Source: Campylobacterota bacterium
Lineage (GTDB): Bacteria > Campylobacterota > Campylobacteria > Campylobacterales > QNZT01
DNA: 36,353 nt
Reading direction: 5' to 3'
Assembly (NCBI GenBank): GCA_022600175.1
Contig: JAHZKW010000104.1
Span: forward strand, 1 to 36,353
This document shows, one piece after another, positions 1 through 9,342 of the stretch. A model generated the notes under the pieces. That model ran no database searches. It was not told the origin of the DNA and saw only the letters and a program-made list of their open reading frames with translations. The translations under genes were made by a program, and so were the position numbers. Numbering within the stretch: position 1 is the first letter of the stretch; each line of letters starts with the position of its first letter.

Positions 1-1958
1 ATATTATTATAGGAGAAGATAAAAGAAGATCTATCAATACTTTTTCTTTTAAAGCGATCAGCGATAATGACATGATCAAACTCTAATCCTTTTGACTTGT
101 GGATCGTTAAGATTTTTATACCACGTTCTTGTTTTGAAGGGGAATCAATAGTGAGCTCTTCAGATTCAAATAAAAAGGATTCAATATCTTTATAGTGAGA
201 GATAACTTCAAGAAATTTGAGAAGTGAGTCATCATGAGAATAGAGTTTAAAGTTCTCAATGATACGCTTTACAAGTTTTGTTAAATCTTGATGTTTACTA
301 AACCCTTCAAGCTTAAGGTCATAATCCCATGAGAGACCGATTTTAGTTAAAAAGTTTACTTTATAGAGTGGATCTTGAAAGTAAAGATATTTTAACAGTT
401 CAATGATAGCTGAGACCATGGATGCATTGATCAATTTAGCAGTTGTTTGTGTTGTGATTTTTAGTGTAGGGTCTTTTTGCAACAGTGCTTCTTCAATAAT
501 AAAAGCATCACTATTTGCATAGGTGAGTATTGCAATATTATCTGCCTGTACACCTTGTTGTGTAAGCATCTGTACAGAGATGACGATCTCATTAATTAAC
601 GATTCAGTCACTGAAACTTGAACATAACCAAGCGTTGGATCACCTTTAAACTGTTGATCTTTATAACCAGGAATTAAAGATCGAAAGCTTTCATTGACAA
701 ATGAGACAATTTTCGCATCACTTCTATAATTGGTTGTGAGTGCTTCTAAGTGAATACCATAAGCTGATGCCGTGTGGTGAAAGAGCTCTTTTGCACCACC
801 TCTAAAACGATAGATAGACTGTTTAATATCTCCAACATAAAAGAGTGTTTTAAAGGCCTTTGTACCAATACCTGCACTGATTTCATCAAGGATAGGTTCT
901 AAGATTTTGTATTGTATCACATTGGTATCTTGGAATTCATCTATCAGTATATGATCTATTTTTGCATCGAGCCTAAAGTAGAGAAAATCACTATGTATAT
1001 TATTTCTTAAGAGGTCAAATACATTGTTACTTACATCGTTAAAACTTAATTTATTTGTATTGGTATTATAGGCTCTTTTGGTCTCTTTGTAGATTTGATA
1101 GAGTTCTAAATAACGTGATTTTAAATAAGCATCTTTGTTTTGTAAATAGTCAGTGATGGTTGATTTGATCTTAGATAGTAAGATATCTGCTTGGGGAGTA
1201 AAGCATTTTTTAAAGTAAGTATACTCTGCACAACTTTGCTTTTGGAGCCAAGTTTTTTTAAGCAGATCATCAATATTATCAAACTTAAAGGCATTTTTTC
1301 CGCTTTGACTGAGTTGTTCACATTCTAAAAAAAGTGCTTCTAATGTTTTAACCTGTTTTATGATCTCTTTTTCATGATAGTAATCGACATGAGGTATAGT
1401 GATATTTTGTAGTTCACCATCCTTGGCATAAAGATTTTCTAGTAGTGAAAAGATATTGCCAAGCTTTTTACTCTCAATAGCAGCAAATTTAATAAGATCA
1501 ATATAACGATCATGTTTTTTTGTCTGTTGCAAAAACTGCTCTATCAATTTTACTTCATCACTATTCTCTTCTATTTGAAAATCAGGCATGAGTGCTAGAT
1601 TGAGTGAAAATTTACGTAGGATTTGTGAGAAAAATTTATCGATCGTAGAAATCTTAAGATCACTTTGTAAAAAAGTATGATAAATACGCTCTTTTTGTAC
1701 AAGTAATACTTCTTCGGATAAGCCAGTATTTCGGCTGATTTCACTTCGTTCAACGGCTCTACTTGGTTGATCTAATTCTCGAAGCACTTTGTTAATACGT
1801 TCAGCCATCTCATTTGCTGCTTTGTTTGTAAAAGTAAGCGCAAGAATAGTATTTGGCTTTGCACCCAAGTATAGTAGTGATATATAACGTATAACAAGTG
1901 CAAATGTCTTTCCACTACCTGCACTCGCTTCATAAGCCATATTAGTGTGAAATGCCAT
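1..1958 (-). CDS. addA: AddA/RecB-like UvrD-family helicase (3'-partial, runs off the left edge of the window)
   Basis: Own translation of the minus strand from ATG at 1958 stays open to position 1: MAFHTNMAYEASAGSGKTFALVIRYISLLYLG... Walker A (ASAGSGKT), motif II (DEFQDT), GDIKQSIYRFRGG, and TIHKSKGLEFDHVII near the edge. Overlaps the stop of the upstream addB (TAATG). Absent from the ORF track because it is open-ended. Confidence 0.9.
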   Translation of the reverse strand, partial: MAFHTNMAYEASAGSGKTFALVIRYISLLYLGAKPNTILALTFTNKAANEMAERINKVLRELDQPSRAVERSEISRNTGLSEEVLLVQKERIYHTFLQSDLKISTIDKFFSQILRKFSLNLALMPDFQIEENSDEVKLIEQFLQQTKKHDRYIDLIKFAAIESKKLGNIFSLLENLYAKDGELQNITIPHVDYYHEKEIIKQVKTLEALFLECEQLSQSGKNAFKFDNIDDLLKKTWLQKQSCAEYTYFKKCFTPQADILLSKIKSTITDYLQNKDAYLKSRYLELYQIYKETKRAYNTNTNKLSFNDVSNNVFDLLRNNIHSDFLYFRLDAKIDHILIDEFQDTNVIQYKILEPILDEISAGIGTKAFKTLFYVGDIKQSIYRFRGGAKELFHHTASAYGIHLEALTTNYRSDAKIVSFVNESFRSLIPGYKDQQFKGDPTLGYVQVSVTESLINEIVISVQMLTQQGVQADNIAILTYANSDAFIIEEALLQKDPTLKITTQTTAKLINASMVSAIIELLKYLYFQDPLYKVNFLTKIGLSWDYDLKLEGFSKHQDLTKLVKRIIENFKLYSHDDSLLKFLEVISHYKDIESFLFESEELTIDSPSKQERGIKILTIHKSKGLEFDHVIIADRFKRKSIDRSSFIFSYNN

Positions 1959-4321
1959 TAAAGAAGCCTATTGCAGATTTTGATATAGGGACAAAACGTA
2001 CATTTTTTGAGATCTTGGGTCATTGTAAAGTTGTACTCTCTCTCTTTTAAAGAATCAAGTGTTTTGTAAAGCATATCTAGTTTGAGATCAAAGTAGGGGT
2101 CTTCAACTAATTGCCCAGTATTTAAATCGTAGTAATAACTTTGTAGTACTTCACCTGTTTGACTAGCAAGTAAGTGATAAAATTGTAGTTGAAAATTACT
2201 TGAAGATTCGAGTGCTTTTTTACTCTCTTTAGGGATTTTACCACTTTTATAATCAATCACCTCAATATAATTATTTTTTTGATCCACTCTATCGATTTGT
2301 CCAATGAGTGTAAAGTTATCAATCTTAAGCGTATATTTTTTCTCAACCTCTTTGACAATATACCCTTCTTGTGCTCTTTGTATCTCATGTAAGGCAAAGG
2401 GTTTGAGTTTTTGCATCCAAAGGTCAACAAGATATTGTAGCATTGGTTTATTTGCGCTATGTTGATAAAGTTGAGATTGAATCGTAAATAGTAATGCTGC
2501 ACTGTCAAAATAAGCATTTTTTCGGCTATAGGCATGTTTGAGTGCATCATGGAGATGTACTCCTATAATACGATCACTGTTATCATCTTTTGGAATCTCA
2601 CAAGCGTCTAATCTTTTGATATATTGAAAATAGTATTTTCGTCTACAATCAAGAAAAGATTTTAAAGAAGTTGCTGAGAGTTCAATCTGTGTAAAGTCAT
2701 AGGGTAAAATCAAATCTTCTTGTTGATAGTGTACAATCTCAGGATGGGATGTAAAGAGTATACACTCTAAATTATCAATGTAGTACGATTTTTTTGAGAT
2801 ATTTAATTCATCTAAGAATCTTGAAGGTTGGTTTTGTTCATCGCTGACATAACAGATGGCTACTTCATTTGCCTGATCAAAAAGTCTCTGATAATAGTAC
2901 TTTTGTAAGTTCTCACGATCAAGTACCGTTGGCAGTTTTGCTAAAAAACGAAGCTCACTTGATAGAAAAAGATCTTTTTGACTAGTTGCGGGTACAATGC
3001 CTTCATTAAAATCAACAATAATGACAGCATCAAAAGTGACACCTCTGGTCTCTAAAACCTCCATTACGGTGACTTTCCCTCCACGGACATCATCGATAGA
3101 TTGACTTGACAACCTGTTTAAAAAGAGGTGTAAGAGTTTATGAAAAGGTTGATGTTTGAGATTAGCAAAAAGTTTTGAAAAGAGATGTAGTTCTTCAAGG
3201 TATATTTTGCACTCTTCCTCTTTGGCATCACTGCTGTTTACTAAAAATTCAAACTCTTGATAGAGCGTTTTATCATCTAGGGGCTGATTCCACTGTTTTT
3301 GTTGTGTTTCTATTTTTTCAATATTTAAACCAAATCTTTCTAAACGGTATCTACTCTCATGATCTTTTTTAGTAAAATAGTCATATTGTGCTAAAATTTT
3401 TTGATACAGTGTTGTTTTTTGGTAAGAGAAACCCATGGCAAAGTTTAAATTATTCTCTTCATCAAATAGATCAAGTAGAGATGCAAATTGGTTATTGGGT
3501 AATACTACGACAATTCTTTCAGGAGCAATGCCTTGTTGAATGTAATCATAGATCTTCTTTTTTACAAAAGCAACTTCTTGTAGTTGTGAGGTACATGCAT
3601 ACGTCATAAAGTTTGCTTTGTTAGAGGTTGTTTTTTCTTCAGATAGAATCTTTTTATGTGTCAAGTCAATTTTATATTGATATCCTATCTCTAATGTTAT
3701 ATCAATATCTTTAAGTTTTGTGATCATTTTTTGGTTAAAACTATTTGTATTGATATAAAGAGTTACAGGTTTGATGGCACTGATTTCTTCAAAGAGTTTA
3801 AACTCAAAGTTATTTAAATAACCTTCAAGATGAAGTGCAATCTCATCATAAGTATGTAAATAGGCAAGGTTGAGTTTATAGAGAGAGGGGAGAGTGGTTT
3901 TGTCGATATAGTTGTTTTTTTCTAAGAGAATTTGATACGCTTTTAGTAAGGTTTGCAGAATTTCAATATGTTCAGCAAAAGAGGCATAAGTATCAAACTC
4001 TTGCAATGTATCTATATTGACAAGTTCAATGGCAAGTTCATCAAAAAAGCCAAAAAGAAACTTTGCATTTTTTAAAAAGGTGAAAAATTCTCTATCTATA
4101 TGTAGTGCTTTGAATGTCGAAAATGAAGCTGCTTCATTTAAAAGGAGAGTTCTTGTATCTTGATCAATAAAAGTATGGTTTTCAACCATAAGTGCTTTTT
4201 TTTCAAATTCACCTATGGTAATCACTTTTGGAAGTAGTGTATCAGTAGAAAGTTTAGATTGTATATAGCTTCGTACGGCTCTTGAAGTTGGGTAGATAAC
4301 CAACTTCTTAGTTTGTAGCAT
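1958..4321 (-). CDS. addB: AddB-like PD-(D/E)XK nuclease / inactivated-helicase partner of AddA
   Basis: 787-aa ORF; C-terminal RecB-type nuclease signature (IGQIDRVDQKNNYIEVIDYKSGK) and a Cys set (LDCRRKYYF ... CTFCPYIKIC) typical of Fe-S-stapled AddB nucleases; translationally coupled to addA. Confidence 0.85.
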   Translation of the reverse strand: MLQTKKLVIYPTSRAVRSYIQSKLSTDTLLPKVITIGEFEKKALMVENHTFIDQDTRTLLLNEAASFSTFKALHIDREFFTFLKNAKFLFGFFDELAIELVNIDTLQEFDTYASFAEHIEILQTLLKAYQILLEKNNYIDKTTLPSLYKLNLAYLHTYDEIALHLEGYLNNFEFKLFEEISAIKPVTLYINTNSFNQKMITKLKDIDITLEIGYQYKIDLTHKKILSEEKTTSNKANFMTYACTSQLQEVAFVKKKIYDYIQQGIAPERIVVVLPNNQFASLLDLFDEENNLNFAMGFSYQKTTLYQKILAQYDYFTKKDHESRYRLERFGLNIEKIETQQKQWNQPLDDKTLYQEFEFLVNSSDAKEEECKIYLEELHLFSKLFANLKHQPFHKLLHLFLNRLSSQSIDDVRGGKVTVMEVLETRGVTFDAVIIVDFNEGIVPATSQKDLFLSSELRFLAKLPTVLDRENLQKYYYQRLFDQANEVAICYVSDEQNQPSRFLDELNISKKSYYIDNLECILFTSHPEIVHYQQEDLILPYDFTQIELSATSLKSFLDCRRKYYFQYIKRLDACEIPKDDNSDRIIGVHLHDALKHAYSRKNAYFDSAALLFTIQSQLYQHSANKPMLQYLVDLWMQKLKPFALHEIQRAQEGYIVKEVEKKYTLKIDNFTLIGQIDRVDQKNNYIEVIDYKSGKIPKESKKALESSSNFQLQFYHLLASQTGEVLQSYYYDLNTGQLVEDPYFDLKLDMLYKTLDSLKEREYNFTMTQDLKKCTFCPYIKICNRLL

Positions 4322-4796
4322 TGACCTCTAGTTTGCCGTATGAGACCAAATCATTGATAGCAATTTTTGACTGTATATGCCAGCGTCCAAGATCTTTTAT
4401 CTCAAAAGGCTCAAATGTATAAACTCCATTTTGAGTTGATGTTACTTCTAATTTTTTATCTGTAAATGAAGTATGTGGTCTAGTGATCAGTAGATCTACT
4501 TGTGCAGTATCTACACCATTTTTCTCTTTATCTGTAACTTTTAATGTCACACTGTTTTCACCGATGATAAAGTCTTTTTTCTCAATATCAACAGTATATT
4601 TTGCATCAAATTCTTTTTGCTTCATGATCATCTCATTGACGTTTAGATCAACATCTCTATAATCCGCAAAATAGGTATTATCCATATGTACAGGAAGACC
4701 CTCTGCGACATAAACCGCATGAACACACATTCCAGCTACTGTCATAATTGAGAGGGTGATGCCTATAGGCCATACTTTTGGATTAATCTTACTCAC
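4308..4796 (-). CDS. FixH/CcoH-like cbb3 oxidase accessory protein
   Basis: 162 aa with one N-terminal TM helix and a periplasmic domain; lies downstream of ccoNOQP in the position of FixH-like proteins. Confidence 0.65.
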   Translation of the reverse strand: MSKINPKVWPIGITLSIMTVAGMCVHAVYVAEGLPVHMDNTYFADYRDVDLNVNEMIMKQKEFDAKYTVDIEKKDFIIGENSVTLKVTDKEKNGVDTAQVDLLITRPHTSFTDKKLEVTSTQNGVYTFEPFEIKDLGRWHIQSKIAINDLVSYGKLEVNATN

Positions 4797-5428
4797 TTTT
4801 TCTCCTTGTTGAAGTATTTTACCTTTATATAGTAAATAAAGAAAAAGAGTGTGACAACATAAAATAAAATTCTCGCAACATTAATAGTAGTTTTTGTTTC
4901 ATTCCCGATGCTAGAGTCGAGTTTTATACCATACGATTCTGCAATCATATCTGTTAAATCTCCATAACCATTTAAAAAAGCTGCAGCTGTTGGATCTGAT
5001 TTTGATTTGTGGACTGTGAGGACTTTTGTAAAAGTTCCACCCCATGGACTAAATAGAGAATCTTCATCAAATTTATCTTTTACATCAGCTGAACTAAACA
5101 TTTGATTAATTCCCACATTGGTTCTATCCATATAGCTTTTTGAAAATATCCATAATACATAAGGATTTTTCAGCGTTTTTAAATACCTATTTTTAACCTC
5201 TAAAAACTCTTCTTTTGTTAGATGGCTTTTAGCCACAATAACAGTAGAAACACCTGTCTTTTGATAGAGCTCATTTCCCATCTCATCTAATTTTTTCAAT
5301 GCTTTTTCACCGATAAGACTATCACCTTCATAAGTGAACTCAGCATATAGTGAATTGTTGAAGAAAAAAAGTGTTGTGAATAACAAAGCAGCTTTAAAAG
5401 CTGCTTTGAGTTTATTTGTTAATCTCAC
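4793..5428 (-). CDS. TPM-domain-like secreted/membrane-anchored protein in the cbb3 cluster
   Basis: 211 aa; N-terminal signal/TM (AALLFTTLFFFNNSLYA), C-terminal TM (ILFYVVTLFFFIYYI), central region resembling TPM-fold proteins (LDEMGNELYQKTGVSTVIVAKSHL). Overlaps the fixH-like start by 4 nt. Confidence 0.55.
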   Translation of the reverse strand: MRLTNKLKAAFKAALLFTTLFFFNNSLYAEFTYEGDSLIGEKALKKLDEMGNELYQKTGVSTVIVAKSHLTKEEFLEVKNRYLKTLKNPYVLWIFSKSYMDRTNVGINQMFSSADVKDKFDEDSLFSPWGGTFTKVLTVHKSKSDPTAAAFLNGYGDLTDMIAESYGIKLDSSIGNETKTTINVARILFYVVTLFFFIYYIKVKYFNKEKK

Positions 5429-5431
5429 AAA

Positions 5432-5542
5432 TTAACCTATATAAAGGTATTGACCTGGAGTTAGGACAACCCATGCTGTAATAGCTGCCATTGCAACCAT
5501 ACCTAAACCAATTGCATAAAATAACATATCTGCTAATGCCAT
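5432..5542 (-). CDS. 36-aa single-TM mini-protein in the cbb3 oxidase operon
   Basis: Minus-strand ORF below the track length cut-off: MALADMLFYAIGLGMVAMAAITAWVVLTPGQYLYIG*. Good SD (GGAGAA) 5' of the ATG; fits the 5428-5552 gap with 3 nt to the next start codon. Confidence 0.75.
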   Translation of the reverse strand: MALADMLFYAIGLGMVAMAAITAWVVLTPGQYLYIG

Positions 5543-5551
5543 TGCTTCTCC

Positions 5552-5767
5552 TTATTTATTAACTCTAAGTGCTGCGTTATCTGCACTTTGAGCTTTGATT
5601 GCTGTTGGGTTTTCAATTTCATAAAAATTGGTAGCGTTTGCTTTTTGTACTTCAATTGCTTGCACTGTTAAAAACGCAAGAATTGCAAGTAATAAAAGTG
5701 TTGCGATCACACCACCCATAAGACCATTAATATTGAAACACATTCTTCTTGTAGTATTTTCAGCCAT
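5552..5767 (-). CDS. DUF4006-like small membrane protein
   Basis: 71 aa, NINGLMGGVIATLLLLAILAFLTV TM segment, immediately after ccoP as in other Campylobacterota cbb3 clusters. Confidence 0.7.
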   Translation of the reverse strand: MAENTTRRMCFNINGLMGGVIATLLLLAILAFLTVQAIEVQKANATNFYEIENPTAIKAQSADNAALRVNK

Positions 5768-5776
5768 ATTATCTCC

Positions 5777-6607
5777 TTACTTCTCTCTAAGTGATAGAAT
5801 ATAGTGACCAACAGCTTCTTTTTGAATATCTGTAAGTCTTCCATCATTAAACTTAGGCATAACACCGATCATACCATCTTTACCACGGTTAAGTACTTCA
5901 GTAACAAATGCTGTTTTACCATAAGTTGTAAGATCTGGAGATTGTCCACCAAGACCTTTACCATCTGCACCATGACAGCTAGCACAAGCAGCAAAAGAAG
6001 CAGGTTGTTCACCTTGCATACCATTTGCAACGTATTCAGCAATTACTTTAGCATCTTCACCACTTGCCATACCAGCAGGCATTTCACCCATTGGGTAGCC
6101 TAAACCTTTAGAACCGTTATTGATAACATCAAGAACGCCAGCAGCAGTTCCCCATGTATCAAAACCAGCAGCTTTACCATCGATACCATCACCAGCAATA
6201 CCATGACAAGGAGCACATTGAACAAGGTAAACACCTTCACCCATACCCATTAGAGTCTCTTGATCAGGGTTTGCCCATTTGCTTTCAAATGTTGAGTTAT
6301 ACGTACTGACTTCTTCATTATATTGACCAATTTGTGAAAATGCATTGAGTGGGTAACCAGCAAACCAGTACCATACAGCCCAAACCATTGTTCCAAAAAA
6401 GCTGACAGCCCATCCTAGTGGAAGTGGGTTTTTATACTCACCGATTCCATCCCAGTTGTCATCTGCCAATTCACCACTGCTGGTATCTGTTTTCATTTGA
6501 CGTACAAGTTTACCAACAACAAATACTGTGATAAGTACAATCAGTGCCGCACCAAGAAGCGAGAGTTGATTGACCGTATCAGTTGACACATTTAAGTTTT
6601 CAAACAT
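5777..6607 (-). CDS. ccoP: cbb3-type cytochrome c oxidase subunit III (diheme)
   Basis: Two CXXCH motifs (CAPCH, CASCH), N-terminal TM helices, operon context. Confidence 0.95.
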   Translation of the reverse strand: MFENLNVSTDTVNQLSLLGAALIVLITVFVVGKLVRQMKTDTSSGELADDNWDGIGEYKNPLPLGWAVSFFGTMVWAVWYWFAGYPLNAFSQIGQYNEEVSTYNSTFESKWANPDQETLMGMGEGVYLVQCAPCHGIAGDGIDGKAAGFDTWGTAAGVLDVINNGSKGLGYPMGEMPAGMASGEDAKVIAEYVANGMQGEQPASFAACASCHGADGKGLGGQSPDLTTYGKTAFVTEVLNRGKDGMIGVMPKFNDGRLTDIQKEAVGHYILSLREK

Positions 6608-6848
6608 GCTTTTTTTCTCCTTTATTTTTCTTTTTGTCCCAAGGAGAGGTTGTCTCTAGAGGAGTTGAATCCAATTCATCATCTAGTGCAATATTTGCAT
6701 ATTTCTCATAGTTTCTTGTGCCTTTTTTCTCACTGCTATATAGATGATATATATAACCATATAACATAAATGTACAAAAACCAGTAGCCAAAATATAGCC
6801 GTATGCTTGTATCGTCTCTATTGTTTCTAAATCTAAATCCATCTCCAA
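6600..6848 (-). CDS. ccoQ: cbb3-type cytochrome c oxidase subunit IV
   Basis: 82 aa, one TM helix, between ccoO and ccoP. Confidence 0.85.
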   Translation of the reverse strand: MEMDLDLETIETIQAYGYILATGFCTFMLYGYIYHLYSSEKKGTRNYEKYANIALDDELDSTPLETTSPWDKKKNKGEKKHV

Positions 6849-6858
6849 ACCACCTCTA

Positions 6859-7524
6859 CTATTTTAAACTATTAAGATAAGCAATAAGTGCAACAATCTC
6901 TGGAATTTGTCCATTTGCTACTGCATCTTTTACATCTTGATTTTTCATACCTGCTGCGATTACTTGAGCATCTGCAAGCGCTTTTGCTTGAGAATCTGCA
7001 AGTGAACCTAATTGCGGCATACCTTCTTGATCATAAGGTGTATTAAATACATCTCTTACTGTCACAGCCTCAGCATATGCAGTATCTACATCTGCCATAT
7101 TTGAGAACATGTGTTTGTAAGCAGGCATAATTGAACCTGGAACAACAGAAATTGGATCCCACATGTGATTCTCATGCCAGTCAGTTGTTCTATAGTTACC
7201 AACTCTCATAAGATCTGGACCAGTTCTTTTAGAACCCCAAAGGAATGGTCTATCATATGCATACTCACCACTTAGTGAATATGCACCATATCTATCAGTC
7301 TCTGATTTAAATGGACGAATAAGTTGAGAGTGACATGCATTACAACTATCTTTGATATAGACATGACGCCCAGCTAATTCTAATACTGTATAAGGTTTTG
7401 TACCTACTACAGGTTGTGCTGATTTTGCAAAGTCTGGAAGTACTGTAATAACTCCAGCAAACGCTACTGTTACGAATACCATTACTGTAAAAAGGAATGG
7501 ATTTTTTTCTAACCAATGAAACAT
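6859..7524 (-). CDS. ccoO: cbb3-type cytochrome c oxidase subunit II (monoheme)
   Basis: CXXCH motif (CNACH), RTGPDLMRVG, HMWDPISVVPGSIMPAY; operon context. Confidence 0.95.
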   Translation of the reverse strand: MFHWLEKNPFLFTVMVFVTVAFAGVITVLPDFAKSAQPVVGTKPYTVLELAGRHVYIKDSCNACHSQLIRPFKSETDRYGAYSLSGEYAYDRPFLWGSKRTGPDLMRVGNYRTTDWHENHMWDPISVVPGSIMPAYKHMFSNMADVDTAYAEAVTVRDVFNTPYDQEGMPQLGSLADSQAKALADAQVIAAGMKNQDVKDAVANGQIPEIVALIAYLNSLK

Positions 7525-7536
7525 AATTTATCCTCC

Positions 7537-9003
7537 TTACGCCATAGGGGTAGCATTTTGAGGTTCTCTCTCAAGTACTCTACCAGCTTTGAATGTCATA
7601 TAAATGTTATATGCCCACATAAATACACCGATTAGGTATAGTAATCCACCAACACCTCTAATTGTGTAGTAAGGGTGAAGAACAGTTACTGTATCAATGA
7701 AAGAGTAAGCAAGGTTACCAAATTGGTCAGTTGCTCTCCACATCATACCTTGTGTGATACCTGCGATCCACATACTTGAGAAGTAAAGTACGATACCTGT
7801 TGTTTGAATCCAGAATTGTGATTCCATCAATTTTTTGCTATAGATTTCTCTTTTTGCCATTCTTGGAGTCATATGGAATAGTGCTGCGATTACCATGAAT
7901 CCTACCCAACCAAGTGTACCATCATGAACGTGACCAGGAATCCAATCTGTAAAGTGTGCAAGTGCATTGACTGATTTAATTGCTTGAATAGGTCCTTCTA
8001 GTGTTGAGAACATATAGAATGTTGAAGCAAGAACCATAAATTTAATCAAAGGATTAGTTTGGAGTTGACCCCATTCACCTTTCATTGTCAGAAGCATATT
8101 AATAGCTGAACCCCATGAAGGAAGAATAAGTACAACTGAGAAAATTGACCCCATTGTTTGAACCCAATCAGGAACTGTTGAGTAGATAAGGTGGTGACCA
8201 CCAGCCCATAGATAAACGAACATTAATCCCCAGAAAGCAAGAAGAGAAAGTTTATATGAATAAACAGGTTGACCTGACTCTTTTGGAAGGAAGTAATAGA
8301 TCATTGCAATAATTGGAGTTGTGAAAACAAATGCAACTGCATTATGTCCGTACCACCATTGTACCATTGCATCATTTGTACCTGCATACATTGATACTGA
8401 GTGATACCATGCACCAACACCACCTGAAGCAAAGTAAGTAGGAACTGCCATATTGTTAAATAGGTATAACATTGCAACAGCAACATAGAAAGCGATCATA
8501 TACCACATAGAGATATAAAGGTATTTCTCTCTTCTAATACCGATAAGTCCAAATAAACTAATACCAAAGATAACCCATACTACAACAATAGCGATATCAA
8601 TTGGCCATTCAAACTCTGCATACTCTTTTGATGTAGTAATACCCATGAAAAGTGTTACAACAACTGCAGCAACACCAACAATGTATAACCAGAAATGAAG
8701 TTTCCCGATGAACATTAAAAATGGTGACTCAGCCATAGAAACTTTTAGGATTCTTTGCCCAAAGTAGTACCATGAAGCCCAAATACCACTGAGCGTAAAA
8801 CCAAATGCCACGGCATCAGTATGTAGCGGTCTAAGTCTACTAAATGTCCCATACTCTCCTAATAGGTAGTTTAGTTCGGGATATGCTAGCTGGAATGCTA
8901 GTAAAACACCGATTGTCATACCTACAATACCCAATACAATTGCTGCAACTGTAAACATCTTGGCAACTGTATAGTCGTACTCTAATGCATTGTGTGATTG
9001 CAT
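7537..9003 (-). CDS. ccoN: cbb3-type cytochrome c oxidase subunit I
   Basis: 488 aa polytopic heme-copper oxidase; His-rich helix motifs (LHTDAVAFGF, WWYGHNAVAFVFTTP, HHLIYST, HFTDWIPGHVHDGTLGW); SD AGGAGG. Confidence 0.97.
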   Translation of the reverse strand: MQSHNALEYDYTVAKMFTVAAIVLGIVGMTIGVLLAFQLAYPELNYLLGEYGTFSRLRPLHTDAVAFGFTLSGIWASWYYFGQRILKVSMAESPFLMFIGKLHFWLYIVGVAAVVVTLFMGITTSKEYAEFEWPIDIAIVVVWVIFGISLFGLIGIRREKYLYISMWYMIAFYVAVAMLYLFNNMAVPTYFASGGVGAWYHSVSMYAGTNDAMVQWWYGHNAVAFVFTTPIIAMIYYFLPKESGQPVYSYKLSLLAFWGLMFVYLWAGGHHLIYSTVPDWVQTMGSIFSVVLILPSWGSAINMLLTMKGEWGQLQTNPLIKFMVLASTFYMFSTLEGPIQAIKSVNALAHFTDWIPGHVHDGTLGWVGFMVIAALFHMTPRMAKREIYSKKLMESQFWIQTTGIVLYFSSMWIAGITQGMMWRATDQFGNLAYSFIDTVTVLHPYYTIRGVGGLLYLIGVFMWAYNIYMTFKAGRVLEREPQNATPMA

Positions 9004-9057
9004 TAAAACCTCCTTATGAATTAAAAAATGTCACGCAAATATCACATGATAAGGGTA

Positions 9058-9063
9058 ATTATA
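9058..9063 (-). promoter_or_regulatory. Putative sigma70 -10 element (TATAAT) upstream of ccoN
   Basis: Minus strand ...CCTATATAATTACCC..., 55 nt upstream of the ccoN ATG. No good -35 at 17-bp spacing, which is usual for Campylobacterota sigma70 promoters. Confidence 0.35.
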
Positions 9064-9342
9064 TAGGCTTGAAATAGAAACTAAGCTGAAAATTGTCAAA
9101 TAATTGTGAAATGCCTCTTTTTTATTTACTTTTCGTTTAGTAATTAAGAGTATTTAAGATTTTTTTTGTCCTATTTTTTTATAATTTGGCTATATTTCAA
9201 TGGCGTCTAAAGACCATAGTATGGGCATTTTGAAAGGTATGCGCTTAAAGAAAAATATCGTGAGTTTCGCATTGAAAAAGGTGGAATAAAAGGGGATAAA
9301 AAAGCGAGACATGCTACATTTAGTAACATATCTAAACTCTTT

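Noticed and set aside
1121-1321. 66-aa minus-strand ORF
   Set aside because: Out-of-frame within the AddA coding sequence.
8301-8486. 61-aa minus ORF in ccoN
   Set aside because: Alternative frame of the well-supported ccoN gene.
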